56,776 nucleotides of DNA. It comes from Bacteroidales bacterium. Lineage in GTDB: Bacteria; Bacteroidota; Bacteroidia; Bacteroidales; UBA10428. Under the pieces are notes generated by a model. It was given only the letters and a program-made list of their open reading frames with translations, was not told the origin of the DNA and made no database searches. Every line of letters starts with the position of its first letter. Within the stretch, counting starts at the first letter, position 1. The position numbers were made by a program, and so were the translations under genes. The stretch spans positions 1 through 56,776 of the forward strand of contig JAFGTR010000179.1 in NCBI GenBank assembly GCA_016934055.1. The letters are read 5' to 3'. This document shows, in pieces, positions 1 to 11,300 of this stretch.

Positions 1-15
1 TCTAATATTCAAATT

Positions 16-1203
16 ATGGCTAAAGAAAAATTTGAAAGGTCTAAACCGCATGTCAATATCGGGACAATCGGTCATGTTGACCATGGTAAAACCACATTAA
101 CGGCAGCAATTACCAAAGTTTTGGAAAAACAGGGGTTTGCAAGTTTCCGTTCCTTTGATTCTATTGATAACGCACCTGAAGAAAAGGAAAGAGGTATTAC
201 AATTAATACAGCGCATATTGAATATCAAACAGACAAAAGGCACTATGCACATGTTGACTGTCCGGGTCATGCCGACTATGTTAAAAACATGGTAACAGGT
301 GCTGCCCAGATGGACGGTGCTATTCTTGTTGTAGCTGCAACCGATGGCCCCATGCCGCAAACACGCGAACATATCCTTCTGGCACGTCAGGTAAATGTTC
401 CAAAGATTGTTGTGTTCCTCAACAAAGTTGACCTGGTTGAAGATCCTGAAATTATTGAACTGGTTGAAATGGAAGTTCGTGAATTGCTGACCTTCTATAA
501 GTTTGATGGTGACAACGCACCGGTTATTCATGGTTCTGCCCTTGGAGCACTCAATGGCGAAGCCAAATGGGAAGAAAAGGTGATTGAACTTATGAATGTT
601 GTTGACGAATATATACCCATTCCTCCCCGTGACAAGGAAAAGCCTTTCCTCATGCCGGTTGAAGATGTTTTCTCAATTACCGGACGTGGTACAGTAGCTA
701 CCGGAAGAATTGAGACAGGTGTTGTTCATACGGGTGATGAACTTGAAATGATCGGTTTGGGTGCTGAAAAAAGGAAGACTGTTGTTACAGGTGTTGAAAT
801 GTTCCGTAAGATCCTTGATGACGGAGAAGCAGGTGACAATGTCGGACTGCTGCTGCGTGGTGTTGATAAAAGGGAAATCAAGCGTGGTATGGTACTGGCA
901 AAACCCGGTTCTATCACACCTCATACCAAATTCAAAGCGAGCGTATATATTCTGAAGAAGGAAGAAGGTGGTCGTCATACACCATTCCACAATCACTACC
1001 GTCCGCAATTCTATCTCAGAACACTTGATATCACCGGTGAAATTCAGCTTCCTGAAGGAACTGAAATGGTCATGCCCGGTGATAATACCACAATTACTGT
1101 ACAGCTCATTTATCCGGTTGCCATAAACCAGGGATTACAGTTTGCTATCCGCGAAGGTGGCCGGACTGTTGGAGCAGGCCAGGTAACAGAAATAATTGAA
1201 TAA
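16..1203 (+). CDS. tuf: Elongation factor Tu
   Basis: The 395-residue product is a full-length EF-Tu, the GTPase that delivers aminoacyl-tRNA to the ribosomal A site in the cytoplasm. The P-loop GHVDHGKT lies near residue 19, followed by the switch-[10 protein letters not shown] and the NKVD guanine-specificity motif near residue 136. Domains 2 and 3 are intact, ending in [11 protein letters not shown]. The upstream promoter lies outside the window. It is followed by tRNA-Trp and secE, the usual bacterial order leading into the nusG and ribosomal-protein cluster. No truncation or frameshift is seen. Confidence 0.98.
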   Translation: MAKEKFERSKPHVNIGTIGHVDHGKTTLTAAITKVLEKQGFASFRSFDSIDNAPEEKERGITINTAHIEYQTDKRHYAHVDCPGHADYVKNMVTGAAQMDGAILVVAATDGPMPQTREHILLARQVNVPKIVVFLNKVDLVEDPEIIELVEMEVRELLTFYKFDGDNAPVIHGSALGALNGEAKWEEKVIELMNVVDEYIPIPPRDKEKPFLMPVEDVFSITGRGTVATGRIETGVVHTGDELEMIGLGAEKRKTVVTGVEMFRKILDDGEAGDNVGLLLRGVDKREIKRGMVLAKPGSITPHTKFKASVYILKKEEGGRHTPFHNHYRPQFYLRTLDITGEIQLPEGTEMVMPGDNTTITVQLIYPVAINQGLQFAIREGGRTVGAGQVTEIIE

Positions 1204-1268
1204 CATTCCAATGTCATCCAACAGATTCATCCTGTAAACAAACAGGATGAATCTGACCTGATATTGAC

Positions 1269-1341
1269 ACGGGTGTAGCTCAGTTGGTAGAGCACTGGTC
1301 TCCAAAACCAGGTGTCGGGCGTTCGAGTCGCTCCTCCCGTG
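1269..1341 (+). tRNA. tRNA-Trp (anticodon CCA)
   Basis: A cloverleaf can be folded by eye. The D stem GCTC/GAGC starts at 1278, the anticodon stem CTGGT/ACCAG encloses the loop CTCCAAA with anticodon CCA at 1302-1304, and the T arm is GGGCG-TTCGAGT-CGCTC. The discriminator base is G, as expected for tRNA-Trp. The 3' CCA is not encoded. The acceptor stem pairs 1269-1275 with 1334-1340 except for one T-T mismatch at the sixth pair. It sits between tuf and secE, the standard place for this tRNA. Confidence 0.95.
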
Positions 1342-1356
1342 CAAAGTAAACAGATT

Positions 1357-1551
1357 ATGAAAGGTATTATTCTGTATGTTCAGGAGGTGTATAACGAGTT
1401 ACTGCATAAGGTAACCTGGCCTTCCTGGAAAGAACTTCAGGGCAGCGCAATCCTGGTTATGATCACATCTCTGCTGATTGCCCTTATAGTAGCCTTGATG
1501 GATCTCGGATTCAAAAATCTTATGCATATAATTTATAATTTATTTTCTTAA
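1357..1551 (+). CDS. secE: Preprotein translocase subunit SecE
   Basis: This is a 64-residue single-span membrane protein of the SecYEG channel. It has the short amphipathic SecE segment with the conserved KVTWPSWKEL stretch, followed by one hydrophobic helix (about residues 29-50). An ATG further upstream in frame would overlap the tRNA-Trp gene, so the start at 1357 (MKGIILYVQEV) is preferred. The gap to nusG is 26 nt, so the two are surely cotranscribed. Length matches bacteria with a one-helix SecE. Confidence 0.95.
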   Translation: MKGIILYVQEVYNELLHKVTWPSWKELQGSAILVMITSLLIALIVALMDLGFKNLMHIIYNLFS

Positions 1552-1577
1552 ATATCCCTAATCTGGATTATTAGATA

Positions 1578-2126
1578 ATGGAAGATCTGCAAAAAAAGTG
1601 GTATGTTATTAGGGCTATTGGTGGTAAGGAAAAGAAGGTGAAGGAATACATCGAAAGTGAAATTTCACGTCTTAACTTACAGGACTATGTTTCACAGGTG
1701 TTGATCCCACAGGAAAAGATTTACCAGATCCGGAACGGGAAAAAGATCAGCAAAGAACGCAATTATTTCCCGGGATATGTTCTGGTTGAAGCTGCCATGG
1801 TTGGGGAAATTCCTCATATCCTGACCAATATTACACATGTTATTGGTTTTCTGGGAGCCAAAGGTGATGAAATGCCAACACCTTTGCGGCAATCAGAAGT
1901 AAACCGGATCTTAGGGAAGGTTGACGAACTTGCTGAAGGGGATGAAGAATTGAATGTTCCCTTTTATGTCGGTGAATCCGTGAAAGTAATTGACGGACCG
2001 TTCAACAGTTTTACCGGTATCATTGAAGAGGTCAATGAAGAAAAAAAGAAACTGAAGGTGATGGTTAAGATTTTCGGCAGAAAAACTCCGCTTGAGCTCA
2101 GTTTCATGCAGGTTGAAAAGGAATAA
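1578..2126 (+). CDS. nusG: Transcription termination/antitermination protein NusG
   Basis: The 182-residue product contains the N-terminal NGN domain ([20 protein letters not shown], then the [11 protein letters not shown] core) and a C-terminal KOW domain (residues about 128-180, with [18 protein letters not shown]). It binds the RNA polymerase clamp and links it to Rho or ribosomal S10. It follows secE by 26 nt and precedes rplK by about 100 nt, as in most bacteria. Length is normal. Confidence 0.97.
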   Translation: MEDLQKKWYVIRAIGGKEKKVKEYIESEISRLNLQDYVSQVLIPQEKIYQIRNGKKISKERNYFPGYVLVEAAMVGEIPHILTNITHVIGFLGAKGDEMPTPLRQSEVNRILGKVDELAEGDEELNVPFYVGESVKVIDGPFNSFTGIIEEVNEEKKKLKVMVKIFGRKTPLELSFMQVEKE

Positions 2127-2232
2127 CATAAACAAAAATAAACGTTGCTGGTGGTTATGACAACCCATAATGCTTCCTGGATGATCATCAGACTGACGTC
2201 AATTTCAATTACAAATCAGAAACAAGTAAACT

Positions 2233-2682
2233 ATGGCAAAAGAGGTTGCTGGATTGATTAAACTACAGATCAAAGGTGGTGCTGCCAATCCGTCTCCACC
2301 GGTAGGTCCGGCCCTGGGTTCAAAAGGAGTGAACATAATGGACTTTTGTACACAGTTCAATTCACGCACTCAGGATAAAGCCGGTAAACTTCTACCAGTG
2401 GTGATAACGGTATTCAGCGATAAGTCTTTTGACTTCATCGTGAAAACACCTCCGGTGGCCGTTCAGCTTTTGGAGGCTAGCAAGCAGAAGTCAGGTTCAT
2501 CTGAACCAAACCGCAACAAGATAGCTTCCGTTACCTGGGAACAGGTAAAAGCCATTGCTGAAGACAAGATGTCGGATTTAAACTGCTTCACGGTCGACTC
2601 AGCAATGAAAATGGTTGCAGGCACTGCCCGTAGTATGGGAATCACGATCAAAGGTGAATCCCCTCTTACAAATAATAATTAA
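2233..2682 (+). CDS. rplK: 50S ribosomal protein L11
   Basis: The 149-residue protein matches L11 throughout: an N-terminal domain with [20 protein letters not shown] and a C-terminal rRNA-binding domain ending [14 protein letters not shown]. It binds the GTPase-associated centre of 23S rRNA and works with L10/L12 and translation factors. The rplA start follows 13 nt after the stop, so the two are cotranscribed. Confidence 0.97.
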   Translation: MAKEVAGLIKLQIKGGAANPSPPVGPALGSKGVNIMDFCTQFNSRTQDKAGKLLPVVITVFSDKSFDFIVKTPPVAVQLLEASKQKSGSSEPNRNKIASVTWEQVKAIAEDKMSDLNCFTVDSAMKMVAGTARSMGITIKGESPLTNNN

Positions 2683-2695
2683 TTTCCGGATTAAC

Positions 2696-3391
2696 ATGGT
2701 AAAACTAACGAAAAACAGAAAGTTAGCACTGGAAAAAATCGAGTCTGAAAAACAATATAAACTTTCAGAAGCCGCCAAGCTGGTGAAAGATGTAACAAGC
2801 ACCAAATTTGATGCTTCTGTTGATATTGATGTAAGGCTGGGTATTGATCCGAAAAAGGCTAACCAGATGGTTAGGGGCGTGGTTACTTTACCCCATGGCA
2901 CCGGTAAACAAATTCGGGTTCTTGTTTTATGTACTCCCGATAAGGAGGAAGAAGCAAAAGCTGCAGGCGCAGATTATGTTGGCCTTGATGATTATATTGA
3001 GAAAATTCAGAACGGCTGGACTGATGTGGACGTGATTATCACTATGCCTGCTGTAATGGGCAAAATAGGAAAGCTGGGTAAAGTATTAGGGCCCAGGGGA
3101 CTTATGCCTAACCCGAAAAGCGGAACCGTTACCATGGAAATAGGAAAAGCTGTAAAAGAAGTCAAACAAGGTAAGATCGATTTTAAAGTAGATAAATCAG
3201 GTATTGTTCATACTTCTGTCGGAAAAGTATCATTCACAGCAGATAAGATTGTGGATAACGCACGCGAATTTATCCACACACTGGTAAAACTGAAACCAAC
3301 ATCTGCAAAAGGTACTTATATCCGCAGCATTTTTCTTTCAAGTACCATGAGCCCGGGTATTAAAGTCGATGCCAAAGCATTCGACGAATAA
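2696..3391 (+). CDS. rplA: 50S ribosomal protein L1
   Basis: The 231-residue product has the L1 signature [20 protein letters not shown] around residues 115-140 and builds the mobile L1 stalk that handles deacylated tRNA. I chose the ATG at 2696 ([15 protein letters not shown]). An earlier in-frame ATG would run 67 nt into rplK and add residues with no L1 similarity. In many bacteria L1 represses its own operon by binding the mRNA; I did not identify such a site here. Confidence 0.96.
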   Translation: MVKLTKNRKLALEKIESEKQYKLSEAAKLVKDVTSTKFDASVDIDVRLGIDPKKANQMVRGVVTLPHGTGKQIRVLVLCTPDKEEEAKAAGADYVGLDDYIEKIQNGWTDVDVIITMPAVMGKIGKLGKVLGPRGLMPNPKSGTVTMEIGKAVKEVKQGKIDFKVDKSGIVHTSVGKVSFTADKIVDNAREFIHTLVKLKPTSAKGTYIRSIFLSSTMSPGIKVDAKAFDE

Positions 3392-3413
3392 TTGTTAAAG
3401 ACCTTAAAGTATT

Positions 3414-3932
3414 ATGAAAAGGGAAGATAAAAATACAATCATCGATAACCTGACTGAATCGATTGAAAATTCAAAACATTTCTACCTGACAGATATCTCG
3501 ACGCTTAATGCCGAATCAACAAGCAAACTCAGGAGAGCCTGTTTTGAGAAAGAGATTCAACTGGTTGTTGTAAAAAATACCCTGCTCAGAAAAGCTTTAG
3601 AAAAGTTTGACACTAAGTTTGAGGAATTGTTTGGCCTGTTGAAGGATTCAACATCCATTATGTTTACCGAAGGAGCAAGCATACCGGCCAAGCTGATCAA
3701 AGAATTCCGCAAAACAAGCGACAGACCTGTTCTGAAAGCTGCTTATGTTGAGGAGTCGATCTACATTGGCGATGATCAACTTGATGCATTGTCAAATATT
3801 AAGTCTAAGGAAGAACTCATTGGTGACATCATTCTTTTATTAAAGTCACCTGCACAGAATATTCTTTCCGCTTTACAGTCAGGTAATACTAAACTGGCTG
3901 GTCTTGTTAAAACATTATCAGAAAAAGAATAA
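3414..3932 (+). CDS. rplJ: 50S ribosomal protein L10
   Basis: The 172-residue L10 has the N-terminal rRNA-binding fold ([20 protein letters not shown], then [14 protein letters not shown] near residue 55) and a C-terminal helix that carries L7/L12 dimers. It lies between rplA and rplL with short gaps (22 and 29 nt), as in the standard rplKAJL-rpoBC arrangement. Length is normal. Confidence 0.96.
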   Translation: MKREDKNTIIDNLTESIENSKHFYLTDISTLNAESTSKLRRACFEKEIQLVVVKNTLLRKALEKFDTKFEELFGLLKDSTSIMFTEGASIPAKLIKEFRKTSDRPVLKAAYVEESIYIGDDQLDALSNIKSKEELIGDIILLLKSPAQNILSALQSGNTKLAGLVKTLSEKE

Positions 3933-3961
3933 TTATTTATAACCGATTAAATACAATAAAC

Positions 3962-4345
3962 ATGGCAGATTTAAAAGCATTTGCTGAACAATTGGTAAAC
4001 TTAACTGTAAAAGAAGTTAACGAATTAGCAAAAATACTCAAAGAAGAATACGGTATCGAACCCGCAGCAGCAGCTGTAGCAGTTGCAGGGCCGGCTGCCG
4101 GTGGTGCCGGCGAAGCCGGGAAAGCCGAAGAAAAATCAGCTTTCACAGTCTTCATGAACCATCCGGGCGGAGCCAAACTGCAAATAGTTAAGCTGGTGAA
4201 AGACATCACCGGGCTCGGACTGAAAGAAGCAAAAGAACTGGTTGACAAAGCACCTGTAGCTATTAAAGAAAACTTATCCAAGGAAGAAGCTGAAGGTATT
4301 AAAGGTCAATTAGCTGAAGCCGGAGCCGACGTTGAGCTTAAATAA
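3962..4345 (+). CDS. rplL: 50S ribosomal protein L7/L12
   Basis: The 127-residue acidic stalk protein has an N-terminal dimerisation helix ([19 protein letters not shown]), an Ala/Gly-rich hinge (about residues 38-57) and the conserved C-terminal domain with [13 protein letters not shown], which recruits translational GTPases. It is followed after 23 nt by a strong hairpin (4369-4401), so part of the ribosomal-protein transcription may end here before rpoB. Confidence 0.97.
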   Translation: MADLKAFAEQLVNLTVKEVNELAKILKEEYGIEPAAAAVAVAGPAAGGAGEAGKAEEKSAFTVFMNHPGGAKLQIVKLVKDITGLGLKEAKELVDKAPVAIKENLSKEEAEGIKGQLAEAGADVELK

Positions 4346-4368
4346 GTGTGCCCCGGATTGCAACTTAC

Positions 4369-4405
4369 AGGTTTAATCCCGATGTTTTCGGGATTAAACC
4401 TTTTT
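4369..4405 (+). terminator. Terminator/attenuator-like hairpin between rplL and rpoB
   Basis: A perfect 14-bp inverted repeat (4369-4382 with 4388-4401) with a 5-nt loop is followed by a T run (4401-4405). This has the form of an intrinsic terminator. It lies 23 nt after the rplL stop and 43 nt before the rpoB ATG, where many bacteria have a partial attenuator that lowers rpoBC output relative to the ribosomal proteins. Function is inferred from form and position. Confidence 0.8.
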
Positions 4406-4448
4406 GTCATTTCTTATAACGAGCGTTCAACATTTTTAAATTACTGTA

Positions 4449-7382
4449 ATGTCGAATAATACATCCGAGCGAATTAATTTCGTACGCACCAAAAACCAAT
4501 TATCATATCCGGATTTTCTTGATGTCCAACTTAAATCCTTCAGGGACTTTTTTCAACTTGAGACCACGCCGGAAAACCGGAAAAATGAGGGATTGTTTAA
4601 AGTATTTCAGGAAAACTTCCCGATAACGGATACAAGAAACAATTTTGTCCTCGAATTTCTGGATTATTTTGTTGACCCGCCCCGTTATTCTATTGATGAA
4701 TGTATTGAACGGGGATTGACGTACAGTGTGCCGCTTAAAGCAAAACTTAAGCTTTATTGCACCGATCCTGAGCATGAGGACTTTGATACGGTGATACAGG
4801 ATGTATATCTGGGGACAATACCCTATATGACTGACAGAGGTCTTTTTGTAATAAACGGTGCTGAACGTGTTGTAGTGTCGCAGCTGCACAGGTCCCCCGG
4901 CGTATTTTTCGGCCAAAGCATCCATGCCAATGGCACTAAATTGTATTCCGCACGCATTATTCCCTTTAAAGGCTCGTGGATAGAATTTGCAACCGATATA
5001 AACAATATCATGTATGCTTATATCGATCGTAAAAAGAAATTACCTGTAACAACACTGTTCAGAGCTATCGGATATGAAAGCGACAAAGAAATCCTGGAAA
5101 TCTTTGACCTGGCCGATGAAATAAAAGTGTCTAAAACAGCCCTAAAAAAGCTCGTTGGACGCAAACTGGCTGCGCGTGTTTTGAATTCATGGGTCGAAGA
5201 TTTCGTGGATGAAGATACCGGAGAAGTCGTGTCTATTGAACGGAATGAAATAATCATCGACAGGGAAACCCTGTTACAGGATGAACATATTGACGCCATT
5301 GTAGACTCAGGCGTTAAAACCATCCTCCTGCATAAAGAAGGGCAAAATCTGTCAGATTTTGAGATCATCTATAACACACTGCAGAAAGACCCGTGTAACT
5401 CTGAAAAAGAAGCCGTTTTACACATCTATCGTCAGCTGCGTAATTCTGAACCACCTGACGAAGCTACTGCGCGTGATGTAATCGACAAGCTTTTCTTCTC
5501 TGACAAGCGGTATGACCTTGGTGAGGTAGGACGATACAGGATCAACCGCAAGCTTGGCCTGGATACACCCATGGATACCAAAGTGCTGACCAAGGAAGAT
5601 ATTATCAAAATCATCAAATATCTCATTGAACTGATCAACTCAAAGACTGATGTTGATGATATCGACCACCTGAGCAACCGTCGTGTCAGAACTGTAGGCG
5701 AACAGCTGGCCACACAGTTTGGGGTAGGACTTGCCAGAATGTCAAGGACCATCAGGGAAAGAATGAACGTGCGTGACAATGAAGTGTTCACTCCCATCGA
5801 CCTGGTCAATTCCAAGACCCTGTCATCGGTTATCAATTCATTTTTCGGCACGAACCAGCTTTCCCAGTTCATGGACCAGACCAATCCGCTGGCTGAAATT
5901 ACACATAAAAGAAGGATGTCTGCACTCGGTCCCGGCGGCCTTTCACGTGAGAGAGCCGGCTTTGAGGTACGTGACGTTCATTATACCCATTACGGCAGAC
6001 TGTGTCCTATTGAAACACCCGAAGGTCCAAACATCGGCTTAATTTCATCTTTGTGCGTTTATGCCAAAATAAACGATCTGGGATTCATTGAAACACCTTA
6101 CCGTAAAGTTGAAAACGGGAAAGTAGACCTGACGAACGAAGGTATAATCTGGCTCAGTGCTGAAGAAGAGGAATCAAAAGTCATTGCACAGGCTAATGCT
6201 CCGCTTAACGATGACGGAACCTTCGTTAACACCAAGGTTAAAGCACGCTATAACGGTGATTTCCCCGTGGCTGATGCGCAGGAAATCGACCTGATGGACG
6301 TGGCACCTAACCAGATATCCTCCATCGCAGCATCTTTAATACCATTCCTCGAACATGACGACGCCAACCGTGCGCTGATGGGATCCAATATGATGAGGCA
6401 GGCTGTCCCGCTGATCTTTCCCGAAGCTCCAATTGTCGGTACTGGCATTGAAGAAGGCGTTGTTAGTGATTCACGGTTCCTTGTCATTGCAGAAAATGAC
6501 GGCGTGGTGGAATATGCCGATGCCAATGAAATCGTTGTCCGATACGCTATGACCGAAGAAGAGAAATTCGTGAGTTTCGATGGCGACATCAAAAGGTATA
6601 AACTTCAGAAATACAGGAAAACAAATCAGAACACCTGTATCAACCTGAAACCCATTGTAAAAAAAGGAGAAAAGATCACCAAAGGCCAGATTCTCACGGA
6701 AGGTTATTCTACACGCAATGGAGAGCTGGCATTGGGTCGTAATCTTATGGTTGCCTTCATGCCATGGAAAGGTTACAATTTTGAGGATGCCATCGTCATC
6801 TCCGAAAGAGTTGTAAGAGAAGATCTGTTCACATCAATTCATATTGATGAATACATGCTCGAAGTCCGGGATACAAAGCGCGGCCTTGAAGAACTTACAG
6901 CCGATATTCCCAACGTAAGTGAGGAAGCTACCCGAAACCTTGATGAAAACGGTTTGATACGGATCGGTGCAGAAGTCTCTCCCGGTGATATCCTCATCGG
7001 GAAAATCACACCCAAAGGTGAATCTGATCCATCACCTGAAGAAAAGCTGCTTCGTGCCATTTTCGGCGACAAAGCCGGAGATGTAAAAGATGCTTCCCTT
7101 AAAGCACCTCCTTCGTTGCAGGGTGTGATAATCGATAAAAAACTCTTTTCCCGGTCTATTAAGGACAAGAAGTTGAAATCATCAACAAAGCCAATTCTTG
7201 ACAAGATAGAAGAAGAATTTGAAAGGAATACGAATGAGCTGAAAGCAAAACTTATTGACAAGCTCTTTATCCTGGTAAACGGCAAAACATCACAAGGGGT
7301 AAAAGACTATTACAATGTTGATGTCATTGCCAAAGGTGCCAAATTCACCCAGAAAGTCCTGCAGGATATCGATTACATGTAG
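4449..7382 (+). CDS. rpoB: RNA polymerase beta subunit, N-terminal part (ends at in-frame TAG)
   Basis: The 977 residues match the beta subunit from its N-terminus ([20 protein letters not shown]) through the rifampicin region ([30 protein letters not shown]) to the block [13 protein letters not shown] and a following charged coiled segment. The frame then meets TAG at 7380-7382 (codon 978). The same frame continues after it with clear beta sequence to 8258. The whole span 4449-8258 has 1269 codons before the final stop, the usual length for a Bacteroidota RpoB. The stop falls in the dispensable region between the conserved blocks around SLQGVI and GDELPAGI. It may mark a naturally split beta subunit, a readthrough site or an assembly error. 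Confidence 0.9.
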   Translation: MSNNTSERINFVRTKNQLSYPDFLDVQLKSFRDFFQLETTPENRKNEGLFKVFQENFPITDTRNNFVLEFLDYFVDPPRYSIDECIERGLTYSVPLKAKLKLYCTDPEHEDFDTVIQDVYLGTIPYMTDRGLFVINGAERVVVSQLHRSPGVFFGQSIHANGTKLYSARIIPFKGSWIEFATDINNIMYAYIDRKKKLPVTTLFRAIGYESDKEILEIFDLADEIKVSKTALKKLVGRKLAARVLNSWVEDFVDEDTGEVVSIERNEIIIDRETLLQDEHIDAIVDSGVKTILLHKEGQNLSDFEIIYNTLQKDPCNSEKEAVLHIYRQLRNSEPPDEATARDVIDKLFFSDKRYDLGEVGRYRINRKLGLDTPMDTKVLTKEDIIKIIKYLIELINSKTDVDDIDHLSNRRVRTVGEQLATQFGVGLARMSRTIRERMNVRDNEVFTPIDLVNSKTLSSVINSFFGTNQLSQFMDQTNPLAEITHKRRMSALGPGGLSRERAGFEVRDVHYTHYGRLCPIETPEGPNIGLISSLCVYAKINDLGFIETPYRKVENGKVDLTNEGIIWLSAEEEESKVIAQANAPLNDDGTFVNTKVKARYNGDFPVADAQEIDLMDVAPNQISSIAASLIPFLEHDDANRALMGSNMMRQAVPLIFPEAPIVGTGIEEGVVSDSRFLVIAENDGVVEYADANEIVVRYAMTEEEKFVSFDGDIKRYKLQKYRKTNQNTCINLKPIVKKGEKITKGQILTEGYSTRNGELALGRNLMVAFMPWKGYNFEDAIVISERVVREDLFTSIHIDEYMLEVRDTKRGLEELTADIPNVSEEATRNLDENGLIRIGAEVSPGDILIGKITPKGESDPSPEEKLLRAIFGDKAGDVKDASLKAPPSLQGVIIDKKLFSRSIKDKKLKSSTKPILDKIEEEFERNTNELKAKLIDKLFILVNGKTSQGVKDYYNVDVIAKGAKFTQKVLQDIDYM

Positions 7383-7433
7383 ATAAATCCGAATAAATGG
7401 ACGACGGACAAGGACAAGAACAACCAGATTAAA

Positions 7434-8258
7434 ATGCTGATTCATAATTATATCATCAAATTCAAAGAAGTTGATGCCATATATAAACGAAAGAAATACA
7501 GCATTACAATCGGTGACGAACTGCCTGCCGGTATTGTTCAGCTGGCGAAAGTATACGTGGCTCAGAAACGCAAAGTTAAGGTGGGTGATAAAATGGCAGG
7601 CCGCCATGGCAATAAAGGCATAATTTCAAGGATCGTCCGTATGGAGGATATGCCATTCCTTGAAGATGGCACACCTGTTGATATCGTTCTAAACCCTCTT
7701 GGCGTTCCTTCACGTATGAACCTGGGGCAGATTTATGAGACTGTACTTGGATGGGCCGGTTTGAAACTGGGCCGTAAATTCTCATCACCCATCTTCGATG
7801 GTGCCAACATAAACCAGATCACCGAACTTACTGATAAAGCAAAACTGCCGAAATACGGTAAAACATATCTTTATGACGGAGGAACCGGTGAACGTTTTGA
7901 CCAACCTGCCACAGTGGGCGTCATTTATATGCTGAAACTGGGTCATATGGTCGATGATAAGATGCATGCACGCTCCATCGGACCTTACTCGCTGATCACC
8001 CAACAACCTCTGGGCGGAAAAGCTCAGTTCGGAGGCCAGCGATTCGGTGAAATGGAGGTTTGGGCACTTGAAGCTTTCGGTGCTGCGCACATATTACAGG
8101 AAATCCTGACCATCAAATCAGACGACGTCATTGGCAGGGCTAAAGCCTATGAATCAATTGTGAAAGGAGAACCCCTGCCCCCGGCAGGTATTCCTGAATC
8201 GCTGAATGTATTGCTTCATGAACTCAGAGGCCTCGGTTTAAGCATTAACCTGGTATAA
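7434..8258 (+). CDS. rpoB: RNA polymerase beta subunit, C-terminal part
   Basis: This continues rpoB in the same frame after the TAG at 7380. From the first in-frame ATG (7434, [13 protein letters not shown]) the product is 274 residues. It carries the beta C-terminal blocks: [34 protein letters not shown] (active-centre lysines), [38 protein letters not shown] and the C-terminal clamp segment ending GLGLSINLV. The 17 codons between the TAG and this ATG also read as beta-like sequence ([13 protein letters not shown]). Bases upstream of the ATG are A-rich, as Bacteroidota starts often are, so independent initiation is possible. rpoC follows by 43 nt. Confidence 0.85.
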   Translation: MLIHNYIIKFKEVDAIYKRKKYSITIGDELPAGIVQLAKVYVAQKRKVKVGDKMAGRHGNKGIISRIVRMEDMPFLEDGTPVDIVLNPLGVPSRMNLGQIYETVLGWAGLKLGRKFSSPIFDGANINQITELTDKAKLPKYGKTYLYDGGTGERFDQPATVGVIYMLKLGHMVDDKMHARSIGPYSLITQQPLGGKAQFGGQRFGEMEVWALEAFGAAHILQEILTIKSDDVIGRAKAYESIVKGEPLPPAGIPESLNVLLHELRGLGLSINLV

Positions 8259-8301
8259 TTTGATGTGAATATTTTAATCTGATAAAATAAAAATACACCA
8301 T

Positions 8302-11300
8302 ATGTCATTCAGAAGGGACAACAAAGCAAAGGCTAACTTCACCAAGATTGCCATCAGTCTTGCTTCACCCGAAGAAATACTGGAACGTTCCAGCGGGGAA
8401 GTGTTAAAGCCAGAAACAATCAACTACCGGACTTACAAACCAGAAAGAGATGGATTGTTTTGTGAGAGAATTTTCGGGCCGGTTAAAGACTATGAATGCC
8501 ATTGCGGAAAATACAAAAGAATCCGTTACAAAGGCATTGTGTGTGACCGTTGTGGCGTTGAAGTAACTGAAAAGAAAGTACGGCGTGAACGAATGGGACA
8601 TATCTCCCTTGTCGTTCCTGTGGCCCATATATGGTATTTCCGTACTCTGCCGAATAAAATAGGTTATTTGCTTGGATTGCCTTCAAAAAAACTCGATTCG
8701 ATAATTTATTATGAGCGCTATGTGGTCATAAATCCCGGTATTAAATCAGCAGATGGTGTTCAATATCTTGATTTCCTGACAGAAGAAGAATACCTCGACA
8801 TTCTGGATTCTCTCCCCAAGGAAAACCAGCTCCTTGATGACAGTCATCCTGACAAGTTTATTGCCAACATGGGAGCAGAAGCACTGCATCAGCTGCTTGA
8901 AAGACTTGACCTTGACAGCCTCTCTTACGAGCTTCGCCATAAAGCCAATACAGAAACATCTCAACAGCGAAAGAATGAAGCCCTTAAAAGACTGCAGGTG
9001 GTTGAAGCTTTTCGGGCTTCAAAAGGCGTTAATCATCCTGAATGGATGATCATAAAAGTTGTCCCTGTAATTCCGCCCGAATTGAGGCCCCTGGTGCCCC
9101 TTGATGGCGGAAGATTTGCCACTTCCGACCTGAATGATCTTTACCGCAGGGTTATTATCCGCAATAACCGGCTGAAAAGGCTGATTGAAATAAAAGCGCC
9201 GGAAGTCATCCTGAGAAATGAAAAAAGGATGTTACAGGAAGCCGTTGACTCGCTTTTCGACAATTCACGCAAATCAAATGCTGTAAAAACTGATGCTAAC
9301 CGTCCTCTGAAATCACTCAGTGACAGTCTGAAAGGAAAACAAGGTCGTTTCCGCCAGAACCTGCTGGGTAAACGTGTCGACTATTCAGCACGATCGGTAA
9401 TCGTTGTAGGCCCTGAGCTTCAGCTGCATGAGACAGGCCTGCCAAAAGAAATGGCAGCTGAACTTTATAAACCATTTATCATCCGTAAACTGATCGAAAG
9501 AGGCATAGTAAAAACGGTGAAATCTGCCAAAAAGATTGTTGACAGAAAAGATCCTGTTGTCTGGGACATCCTCGAAAATGTTCTGAAAGGCCATCCTGTT
9601 CTTCTTAACAGGGCTCCTACCTTACACAGACTTGGCATACAGGCTTTTCAGCCCAAGCTTATTGAAGGGAAAGCCATTCAGTTGCATCCCCTTGTTTGTA
9701 CCGCATTCAATGCCGACTTTGACGGTGACCAGATGGCTGTTCACCTGCCACTGGGAAATGCAGCTATTCTTGAAGCACAAATCCTGATGCTGGCCTCACA
9801 TAATATCCTCAATCCGGCTAACGGGGCTCCCATCTCAGTGCCTTCACAAGATATGGTTCTCGGACTTTACTATATGACCAAAGCCGCCAAGGGCACGCCT
9901 GAAAACCCTGTAAGAGGTGAAGGTTATACCTTCTATTCTCCCGAAGAGGTTATCATAGCATACAACGAAAAGAAAGTAGACCTCCATGCTCCTATCAAAG
10001 TGAGAATAGAAGAATTAACAGAAGAAAAAACCGTCAGGAAAATCATTGAAACAACGGTTGGCCGTGTATTATTTAACGAAGTAGTACCAAAAGAAGTAGG
10101 TTATATCAATGAATTGCTGACAAGGAAGTCATTGCGCGAAATCATCAGCAATGTATTGAAAAAGACCGGAACTGCAAAAACCTCAAAATTTCTTGATGAT
10201 ATAAAAGACCTTGGTTTTAAAATAGCTTTCAACGGAGGCCTTTCTTTTAACCTTGATGATGTGATCATCCCTGATGAAAAGGAAAAACTTATGGATGAAG
10301 GCTATCAGCAGGTTGATGAGGTTATGAACAACTACAATATGGGATATATTACCAATAACGAAAGGTATAATCAGATCATTGATATCTGGACCCATACAAA
10401 TGCCAAGCTGACACAAACCCTTATGAAACAATTATCATCTGACAAGCAGGGATTCAACCCGGTTTACATGATGCTTGACTCAGGTGCAAGGGGTTCCAAA
10501 GAACAGATACGTCAGTTATCAGGTATGAGAGGCCTTATGGCTAAGCCTCAAAAATCAGGGTCAACAGGTTCTGAGATTATTGAAAACCCAATCCTCTCAA
10601 ACTTCAAAGAAGGGCTTTCCGTGTTGGAATACTTCATATCTACGCACGGCGCCCGTAAAGGTCTCGCCGACACTGCTTTAAAAACGGCTGATGCCGGCTA
10701 TCTTACACGCCGTCTGGTTGATGTTTCGCAAGATGTTATCATTACGGAAGAAGATTGCGGCACACTGAGAGGCCTTGTTGCTACAGCCATAAAAAACAAT
10801 GAAGAAATTGTTGAATCACTCTATGAAAGGATTCTTGGACGGACTGCCGTTCATGATGTCTTTCACCCGCTTACAGGTGATTTAATCGTCAACTCGGGAG
10901 AAGAAATAACGGAAGACATCGCAAGGATTATCGATGATTCGCCAATTGAGCAGGTGGAGATCCGGTCGGTGTTGACCTGTGAATCGCGAAAGGGTGTATG
11001 CGCCAAATGTTATGGCCGTAATCTTGCCACAAGCAGAATGGTGCAAAATGGCGAAGCTGTTGGCGTTATTGCAGCCCAGTCCATCGGCGAACCCGGGACG
11101 CAGCTTACATTGCGTACATTCCATGTGGGCGGTACTGCAGCAAGTATTATGACAGAATCAAGCATCTTTGCAAAATACGACGGTATTGCCGAAATCGATG
11201 AACTTCGCATTGTTGAAAATGTCGATGCAAATAATGTCAAATATGACATCGTCATTGGACGACTTGCTGAGCTTAGAATTATTGATAAGAAAACAGGTAT

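Noticed and set aside
7380..7382. UAG reassigned to an amino acid across the genome
   Set aside because: TAG ends at least three other genes in the window (acyl-CoA dehydrogenase, etfA and the gene at 19137) where family length fits a real stop.
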